This document shows positions 1 to 5,886 of a DNA stretch of 64,000 nt, piece by piece. The stretch is from Anaerolineae bacterium (lineage in GTDB: Bacteria > Chloroflexota > Anaerolineae > Promineifilales > Promineifilaceae): NCBI GenBank assembly GCA_023382655.1, contig JAHDWK010000007.1, positions 1-64,000 of the forward strand. The letters run 5' to 3'. The notes below the pieces were generated by a model that saw only the letters and a list, made by a program, of their open reading frames with translations, did not search any database and was not told the origin of the DNA. Position 1 is the stretch's first letter. Every line of letters starts with the position of its first letter. Made by a program: the position numbers and the translations under genes.

Positions 1-54
1 ACCTTTAGTAGAATTTTCCACTTTCAACTGGTACTAATTTTGGTCCCTTTACAC
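1..54. mobile_element. Possible end of an insertion sequence
   Basis: The first ~50 bases are not hsdM-like, although family members carry about 35 more residues at this point. Read on the minus strand the sequence changes abruptly after the conserved LDIFWL motif into TGTAAAGGGACCAAAATTAG and on to the window edge. A TGT start and repeated GGTACCA/GTACCAG-like words recall terminal regions of IS21-type elements. No transposase is visible because the window ends here, so the assignment is tentative. Confidence 0.35.
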
Positions 55-1403
55 AGCCAGAAGATATCCAGATTGACCTTGTCGCGGGCGATAATTTCCT
101 CATAGGTGTAAGCTCGCCAACGGCCGTCCGGGACATTCTCGCTCCAGGAGGCCACCCGTTCAAAGCGGTTGGCCGGGTGAAAGCAGGTCACAAACTCATC
201 CAGGTCAGGGCGGGTGAGTGGGTTTTGTTTCAGGGTGTGGTGGATATTGGTGCGGTAATCGTAGAACCACACCTTTTCCGTCCACGGCCGTTCCCGCCCC
301 GGTTTGCGGTCAAAAAAGAGCACGTTCGCCTTCACCCCCTGTGCATAAAAAATACCGGTGGGCAAACGCAAAATCGTGTGCAGGTCACTTTCGTGCAGCA
401 GCTTGCGCCGCACTGTTTCCCCTGCGCCCCCTTCAAATAGCACATTATCGGGCACAACCACCGCCGCTTTACCGTGAATCTTCAACAGCTTATGGACGTG
501 CTGGACAAAATTCAACTGCTTGTTGCTGGTGGATGTCCAGAAGTCGTCACGCACCACCGTTTGCGCTTCCCGTTTTACTTCCCCTTCTTCGGTGATGTAG
601 GTGACGCTGGACTTTTTGCCAAACGGCGGATTGGTCAGCACCATGTCATAGGTGGTAGATGGCTTGTTCGCCAGGGCATCGTCTACGTGGATAGGGCTGC
701 GGTCAGAATTATGCCCAATACCGTGCAGGTAGAGATTCATCACGCACAGCCGGGCGGTATTGTCCACAATTTCCCAGCCGTGCAGGGCATCATGGCGCAG
801 ATGCAGCCATTGGTCGCGGTCAAGCTGGTGTTGACGGCCGATGGCGTCATACGCCGCCAGCAGAAAACCGCCGGTGCCGCAAGCCGGGTCACAGAGCGTA
901 TCACCCGGCTTGGGCTGCATCACATCCACCATGGCTTGAATAAGTGGCCGGGGCGTGAAGTATTGCCCCGCCCCGGACTTCACGTCCTGGGCATTCTTTT
1001 CCAGCAGCCCTTCGTAAATGTCCGCTTTTACGTCCACGTTGAGACGATGCCAGTTTTCGCCATCAATAAGCGTAACCAGGCGTTTTAGCTTGGCCGGGTC
1101 CTGGATGCGGTTCTGGGCCTTACGGAAGATGGTGGGGATGAGGCCGCTGCCCTGGCCTAGCTCCTGTAAAATTTCTCGGTAATGTGTTTCCAGGTCAGCC
1201 CCGTCCTGGTTGACCAGGCTGGCCCAACCGTAGGCATCAGGAATGGTGGATGGGTCACCGATTTTGCGCCGTTCGTCGTCCATCTTGAGGAAGAGCAGGT
1301 AGGTGAGTTGTTCGACGTAATCGCCGTAGGACAGGCCGTCATCGCGAAGGACGGTGCAGTAATTCCACAGGCGCTGCACAATAGCTGATGACTGATTAGT
1401 CAA
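24..1403 (-). CDS. hsdM: Type I restriction-modification DNA methyltransferase subunit, 3' truncated
   Basis: N6-adenine methyltransferase (M) subunit of a type I R-M system. It shows the N-terminal helical HsdM domain, GAGQYFTPR (144-152), the SAM-binding motif DPACGTGGF (172-180) and the catalytic NPPF (258-261). The start is a TTG at 1403, preceded by a strong AAGGAG site that lies inside the upstream gene; the two genes overlap by 8 bases, implying translational coupling. At 459 residues it is short: after LDIFWL, where relatives continue for about 35 residues, the frame runs into unrelated sequence and stops. This looks like disruption by an insertion sequence, and activity is uncertain because the catalytic core is intact. 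Confidence 0.93.
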   Translation of the reverse strand: MTNQSSAIVQRLWNYCTVLRDDGLSYGDYVEQLTYLLFLKMDDERRKIGDPSTIPDAYGWASLVNQDGADLETHYREILQELGQGSGLIPTIFRKAQNRIQDPAKLKRLVTLIDGENWHRLNVDVKADIYEGLLEKNAQDVKSGAGQYFTPRPLIQAMVDVMQPKPGDTLCDPACGTGGFLLAAYDAIGRQHQLDRDQWLHLRHDALHGWEIVDNTARLCVMNLYLHGIGHNSDRSPIHVDDALANKPSTTYDMVLTNPPFGKKSSVTYITEEGEVKREAQTVVRDDFWTSTSNKQLNFVQHVHKLLKIHGKAAVVVPDNVLFEGGAGETVRRKLLHESDLHTILRLPTGIFYAQGVKANVLFFDRKPGRERPWTEKVWFYDYRTNIHHTLKQNPLTRPDLDEFVTCFHPANRFERVASWSENVPDGRWRAYTYEEIIARDKVNLDIFWLCKGTKISTS

Positions 1404-2940
1404 GGTCTAACTCCTTAATGCGGTATTGAAAAGCGTCAACAAACTTCAACATTGTTTCAATCGCCCATTCTTGGAGCACCTTCAACTCTGTCTCAGACAT
1501 ATTGGCATTTCCAGGATGCTCAACACAAATTCTTGAAGCCCTTTTTGATTTGAGCGGCTGCCAATCTAATTCCAAGTCAATTTCGGATTCAATCTGATTC
1601 TTTTGTTGGTAGAGCAAATCAAAAGCTTTTTCATTGGCCTTTTTGTCCCCGGAATCAATATATAATTCTGTACGCAAATTACCTTTTCCAAACACCCAGG
1701 CAAATAAGAAGCCTGATCTACCGGCACCAAAATCAATCCACCCACTTTGAGCTTTGGTCGTCCTTGTAATACCCGGTCGAATCTTTTTTAATTCTTGAAT
1801 TATCTCAACGAGAAACAACTGTTGTAATACAGCATCAGAGCGTTTAAATGTGACTGTTTCGGCTGTCAGATCAACATTTTCAACTTTCCACCCAGCACGA
1901 AGCCAAAATAGGGAATGCCGATGTGGTGATGTGTAGTCATTAGCCCACCAAGCACGATGTTTCCTCGCAGTATCTGGAAATGGACTCTCAATTATCGATT
2001 CAAGTTCATGAAAGGAAACCTGGATTTCATTTCCTAGAGCAACAAAAGTTGATTGGCTACTTAGCCAATCTTGAAGAGGACCATATTTGCCTGGTGTTGT
2101 GGAGTAAGCTGGGACAACCTCTCTAATTATTTGAGTCTGGCCTGGTTTCTGTAATACTCGCTTTCGAGAAGCAATCCATTGCTCAGCACGAATCAAAGCA
2201 TCAAGTTGGATCGCATCTAACCGACCCCTAAAATGGGCCAGTTGATTTCTGGCCAGATTAACCGGCTCCATTAAATTGATAAACAATAGTTTTGGCTTAA
2301 GATAAGGTTCAAATCGTTCCCAGTAATGTTCGTAGGTTAATATTTGAATATGGTCACGAAAACTCAATTCGTTGTATCTTTTTAGAGGTTGAGTCGGATC
2401 TTTCCGATCTGCGCCTAAAACTCTTAATGAAGCTGCATTTCTTGATTCGCCATCAGGAAAAATATTCTCAATATATTGCCTTAGAGTGAGTTCAATATTT
2501 TGTATTCGAATCAGACCTTCAGACCAATCCCGGAAAAAGTGGGTTGTATCGTAATCGGTTATTATACCGACTGGTCTGCGACTCGAAGTGATGATTACAG
2601 CATAGTTGTTTTTTAATAGCTCAAGGATTTCAAACAAACCTGCATCTTCACGCTCGAGTGTTACTGCATCCTCTTGGCAATGATCTACCGTTAGGTCGAG
2701 CAATGAAACAGCATTATTCAAATGGAAATATTGGCGTGAGATGGTTTGTTCCGAGATGATTCCAGTAAGGAATCCTTCATTGTCAACAACAGGGAGTTGG
2801 CTGAAATCTTTGTCGACCATTTTGACTAGCGCATCACGCACTGTTTCCTGATGGGTTACATGTGTGGGATCTTTACGGTTGAGCAGTAAGTCTTTGATGG
2901 GATCGAATATATCTTCTGTTGAATCAATTATTTCTGTCAT
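1396..2940 (-). CDS. CBS-pair / HEPN-like / DUF4268 fusion protein in R-M operon
   Basis: A 514-residue protein with a mosaic architecture. Residues ~20-135 form two CBS motifs (QLPVVDNEGFLTGIIS and AVIITSSRRPVGIITDYD), a module that often binds adenine nucleotides. Residues ~190-265 are helical and contain RNQLAH (231-236), which fits the R-x4-H motif of HEPN ribonucleases. Residues ~285-368 carry ARKHRAWWAND, which I recall as DUF7662 (moderate certainty). Residues ~385-512 match DUF4268 (ELYIDSGDKKAN, then a W-L-RASRI block). It sits between hsdS and hsdM and ends 8 bases inside hsdM. The coding sequence is visibly more AT-rich than its neighbours, suggesting transfer. A nucleotide-sensing accessory defence effector is an inference. 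Confidence 0.75.
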   Translation of the reverse strand: MTEIIDSTEDIFDPIKDLLLNRKDPTHVTHQETVRDALVKMVDKDFSQLPVVDNEGFLTGIISEQTISRQYFHLNNAVSLLDLTVDHCQEDAVTLEREDAGLFEILELLKNNYAVIITSSRRPVGIITDYDTTHFFRDWSEGLIRIQNIELTLRQYIENIFPDGESRNAASLRVLGADRKDPTQPLKRYNELSFRDHIQILTYEHYWERFEPYLKPKLLFINLMEPVNLARNQLAHFRGRLDAIQLDALIRAEQWIASRKRVLQKPGQTQIIREVVPAYSTTPGKYGPLQDWLSSQSTFVALGNEIQVSFHELESIIESPFPDTARKHRAWWANDYTSPHRHSLFWLRAGWKVENVDLTAETVTFKRSDAVLQQLFLVEIIQELKKIRPGITRTTKAQSGWIDFGAGRSGFLFAWVFGKGNLRTELYIDSGDKKANEKAFDLLYQQKNQIESEIDLELDWQPLKSKRASRICVEHPGNANMSETELKVLQEWAIETMLKFVDAFQYRIKELDLD

Positions 2941-2966
2941 GTTTATACCTTAACTTTCTGACCAGG

Positions 2967-3071
2967 TTAATTTGACACCGATTGACCACTAAAAGCGTGG
3001 TGCAGGAAGGATTGACGCAAGCATTTGGCGCAAAACAGGTTAGTAATAGTAACTTGCTTGGTGGCGGTGGA
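2967..3071 (-). pseudogene. Remnant of an hsdS 3' end
   Basis: Translation on the minus strand gives TATKQVTITNLF, CLRQSFLHHAFSGQ and SVSN followed by TAA. This aligns in frame with the C-terminus of the complete hsdS nearby (TATEQAIATNLA, RLRQSILHRAFTGQLVS). Similarity stops abruptly at about 3071. The fragment has no start and is probably the relic of an older or duplicated hsdS; together with the intact copy it brackets the zinc-ribbon gene. Confidence 0.8.
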
Positions 3072-3117
3072 GATTTTTGTTTTAGGTATATAACTCATAA
3101 GATAGAATTATCCGTCC

Positions 3118-3633
3118 TCACGTTTGCGAATATTGTTCAAATTCCCAATCACAGTACTTGCACTCAGTGTACTCAATTGGTGATTTTCCAAAACAGATGG
3201 GACAAGTGAGGAATAACACCTCGTCAAACTCATACGCAAATGACATGCGCTTTTCGCCTGTTCGCATGACCAGAAACCCCAGATCGCTGATGAAAGCCTC
3301 AATGGGCAATTCGCCTTTGAAAAAATAAATCGTTCCATCCGACTCTTTTTGGAAGCGAAATGTATGATTCGTATCTTGACCACGAGTATGTTGTACGCTG
3401 CGATATGTTCCTTGTTCAGTATCTATGTAGACAGTGACCTGCTTTCGTTTATTTTTCCAGGTTCCGTCCAGAGCATCTCGCAGTTGCCGTTCTGCCCGCC
3501 GCCGTTCTGGTCTCTTGCCACCTCGGTCCCCACGACGCCATCGACGCTGCCGGGCAAAATTGTTTGCCTCACAGCGGCTACAACTTCCTTTTTGCAGGAT
3601 GTTTCCGCACTCATGACACCTTTCGACACTCAT
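3118..3633 (-). CDS. Double zinc-ribbon protein of unknown function
   Basis: A 171-residue protein with a zinc ribbon at each end: CHEC and CSRC near the N-terminus (Cys 6, 9, 18, 21) and CPIC plus CKYC near the C-terminus. Between them lies a strongly basic stretch (RRWRRGDRGGKRPERRR), then a beta-rich region. Its ATG overlaps the hsdS stop in an ATGA, so it is translated with hsdS. The basic region and zinc sites suggest nucleic-acid binding. I do not recognise the family; its place in the R-M operon suggests an accessory role. Confidence 0.7.
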   Translation of the reverse strand: MSVERCHECGNILQKGSCSRCEANNFARQRRWRRGDRGGKRPERRRAERQLRDALDGTWKNKRKQVTVYIDTEQGTYRSVQHTRGQDTNHTFRFQKESDGTIYFFKGELPIEAFISDLGFLVMRTGEKRMSFAYEFDEVLFLTCPICFGKSPIEYTECKYCDWEFEQYSQT

Positions 3634-4997
3634 GTAGCCTCTTTGTATTGCGAGACGAGCTGACCGGTGAAGGCGCGGTGGAGGATGGATTGGCGCAGGC
3701 GTTCGGCGCGGGCCAGGTTGGTGGCGATGGCCTGTTCCGTGGCGGTGACGACGGACAGCCGCCGCTCCACTTCGGCGACGATGCGTTTTTGTTCGGCGAG
3801 TGGCGGCACGGCAATCGATATTGCTCTTACGAGAACTGAATTTAGTGCTGGCTGCATTCCTCCTGATCCACCCTGTCTTGTTTCTTCATATTTTGCCATC
3901 AGCCAATAAAAGACCCATTCACTCATTATTGGAGAATCAGCACACAGAATAGCTGCTGCATTTTGATTATTTGTAGCGGCCATTTCAAGAATGGCTGCTT
4001 GACCTCTAGTTTTCCCTTCACCAATCATTGCCAGAAGAACTGTTCCCTTTGGATTGAGCTTCACGCTGCTGTTATTAAGCCCTTCTGTTGTGATTGTCTC
4101 CCGTGTCTTTGAAATTCTACCAAACGCAATCTCCCCAGAACTAACCCAAGGAATATCGCCATTCCAATATTCAGGTTTCTTTCGGGATGGGGTTGCACCT
4201 ACCTTCACATCGAATAAATAACCAATACTTGCCCAAATCCAACCCTCTGGCAGTTTGGGCAACACGGCCGTATCCCCCACCCCCACCGCCTCTTGATACT
4301 TTTTCCCCGGGTGGGCCGCCTGCCATTGGGCGCGGCGTTCGGCCAGGATGCGGGCCAGCAGGTCGGCGGCGGGTTCATCGTTGGGGTCTTGGGGGACGAG
4401 ACGGCCGTCGCAGGCCGCCTTGAGGACGCTGGCTTTGTAGCGGGCCAGGTTGTTTTGCAGCCGCCGCAGCCCCGCCACCGCCTGATCCAGCCGCGTAAAC
4501 TGCTTCTCAATCTCCGCCACAATCCGCTCTTGTTCATCTAGTGGAGCAAGAGGAAACGGATAATCCGCCATTTGCCCAAATTTTACGCGAGGTCTATCAC
4601 CGGTATTTTGTTTGTTGATGAAAGCGACAAATGACCATTGATTCAAAAAATATTGAAGGTACTTGCTGATCAATTGTGGCGTTTTGCGAAAGACGATGAA
4701 CTCTGCCGAGCAAAGCCCCTCAAAATCAGGACGATAAACTTTGTTAAGATACGGCCGTAAACTCCCGTAAAGTACATCATCAGGCCAGAAATGTTCAGCT
4801 AAACTTCTCATTTCACTTGATGATTTTGTTCCTAATAGACGCATCGTCTGTGTTTCAATATCGTCCATTCCAAGAAATGGCAATTCCGCGAAATCTTGAG
4901 GCGACACCCTGTCGCGTTCTGGTTCTGTTATTTCACCAATCGTTGTCCACGTCCAGCCATCGGGCAACGGCCGTTCCTCAGTTCCGTTTGTCGTCAT
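3630..4997 (-). CDS. hsdS: Type I restriction-modification specificity subunit
   Basis: The S subunit determines the DNA target of the methylase and nuclease. It has the usual two halves, each with a target-recognition domain opening with LP(D/E)GW and closing with a coiled-coil conserved region: LPDGWTWTTIGEI near the N-terminus and LPEGWIWASIGYL in the middle; PLDEQERIVAEIEKQF and PLAEQKRIVAEVERRL begin the two helical spacers. At 455 residues it is full length. The ATG at 4997 follows AAGGATG. It is separated from hsdR by a REP-associated transposase and palindromes, and a copy of its 3' end survives downstream at 2967-3071. Confidence 0.95.
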   Translation of the reverse strand: MTTNGTEERPLPDGWTWTTIGEITEPERDRVSPQDFAELPFLGMDDIETQTMRLLGTKSSSEMRSLAEHFWPDDVLYGSLRPYLNKVYRPDFEGLCSAEFIVFRKTPQLISKYLQYFLNQWSFVAFINKQNTGDRPRVKFGQMADYPFPLAPLDEQERIVAEIEKQFTRLDQAVAGLRRLQNNLARYKASVLKAACDGRLVPQDPNDEPAADLLARILAERRAQWQAAHPGKKYQEAVGVGDTAVLPKLPEGWIWASIGYLFDVKVGATPSRKKPEYWNGDIPWVSSGEIAFGRISKTRETITTEGLNNSSVKLNPKGTVLLAMIGEGKTRGQAAILEMAATNNQNAAAILCADSPIMSEWVFYWLMAKYEETRQGGSGGMQPALNSVLVRAISIAVPPLAEQKRIVAEVERRLSVVTATEQAIATNLARAERLRQSILHRAFTGQLVSQYKEAT

Positions 4998-5016
4998 CCA
5001 TCATCCTTCCGTAACG

Positions 5017-5100
5017 CGATTTTGCAAATCGCCCCCTTATCAGACGATTTATAAAATCGTCCCACATCGTAAGGCGATTTTGCAAATCGCCCCAAAATCG
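5017..5100. repeat. Composite palindromic repeats left of the transposase
   Basis: Three adjacent palindromes: GCGATTT-TGC-AAATCGC (5017 region), GACGATTT-ATAA-AATCGTC, and GCGATTT-TGC-AAATCGC again, followed by a partial copy AAATCGCCCCTAC. The stems differ but each has a T-run/A-run centre. They abut the stop codon of the transposase gene and match the units on its other side, as expected for REP/BIME elements mobilised by such a transposase. Confidence 0.85.
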
Positions 5101-5103
5101 CCC

Positions 5104-5745
5104 CTACTTGTTTTTTAGATATGACCAGGGCCAATCTTCCCACCTTTCCACCAAACCAGCCTTTACCGGATTATTCAACACATACGCCACAATCCGTTCC
5201 CATTCCCGCCGATCCCGCACCACATGATCATAACTTTCATGCTGCCAAAAAGCTCCCTTGCGGTCCAACACCTTATTCCCCTCCCGCGCCGTATGCCGTT
5301 TCAGAGAATGCATGATTGTTTGCAGCGCATGGTAACTGCCATCCTCTTTTTCCAACGGCGAAAACACCAAATGGGCATGATTAGACATCACCGAAAAAGC
5401 ATCCATCTCATAAACATCTCCATCCAAAAAATGCAGGCTGTCAACGACGATGGTAGCGATTTCTGGTTGGCTTAACCAATACGGCCCGCTCTCCGCCCGA
5501 TCCAACACATCATCCCAGCGCCCAAATTGCCGTTTCTGTTCCTGGTAACGGAGATGAGGTTGAGTGGTGGCAACGGCCGTTTGCTCAATCACCCGTTCTC
5601 GCTCCTCTGCCTCCAACTTTAATCCTTCCAATACTTCGATAGGAATAGAACCGGCCAGCCGAATCGTGACAAATAGACATGCGCCCGGCGGTTGAATGTG
5701 TGGCAAATGCCGCTCATATTCGGGTTTGTAATCGTAATTACTCAT
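5104..5745 (-). CDS. REP-associated tyrosine transposase (Y1, IS200-like)
   Basis: A single-strand DNA transposase-like protein of the RAYT group, 213 residues. The HUH-type metal motif appears as MSNHAHLVF and the C-terminal signature as VLNNPVKAGLVERWEDWPWSY; the catalytic Tyr is expected in the helix before that signature (IVAYVLNN). The frame is open 35 codons further upstream, but that part only translates flanking palindromes, so I choose the ATG at 5745 (MSNYDYKPEYERHLPH, the normal family start). It lies between hsdR and hsdS, flanked on both sides by palindromes. RAYTs act on such REP sequences, and this one is the obvious candidate for spreading them. Confidence 0.92.
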   Translation of the reverse strand: MSNYDYKPEYERHLPHIQPPGACLFVTIRLAGSIPIEVLEGLKLEAEERERVIEQTAVATTQPHLRYQEQKRQFGRWDDVLDRAESGPYWLSQPEIATIVVDSLHFLDGDVYEMDAFSVMSNHAHLVFSPLEKEDGSYHALQTIMHSLKRHTAREGNKVLDRKGAFWQHESYDHVVRDRREWERIVAYVLNNPVKAGLVERWEDWPWSYLKNK

Positions 5746-5751
5746 CACTCG

Positions 5752-5886
5752 TACGGCGATTTTGCAAATCGCATTTGTAGCGCGATTTTGCAAATCGCCT
5801 CTTCTGGACGATTTGGAAAATCGTCCCACATTTGTAGCGCGATTTTGCAAATCGCCGCTCTTCTGGACGATTTGGAAAATCGTCCT
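5752..5886. repeat. Tandem composite palindromes right of the transposase
   Basis: The pair GCGATTT-TGC-AAATCGC plus GGACGATTT-GGA-AAATCGTCC, joined by a CTCTTCT-like linker and followed by ACATTTGTAG, is repeated twice in tandem, after one further single GCGATTT palindrome. This two-stem unit resembles a BIME (paired REPs). It overlaps the last bases of hsdR, whose stop is at 5885. Confidence 0.87.

Noticed and set aside
1396..4250. ACGGCCGT-free stretch as proof of recent transfer
   Set aside because: With about 100 copies in 64 kb a gap of about 2.8 kb is expected once or so by chance; AT-richness is the better argument, and it is only seen by eye.
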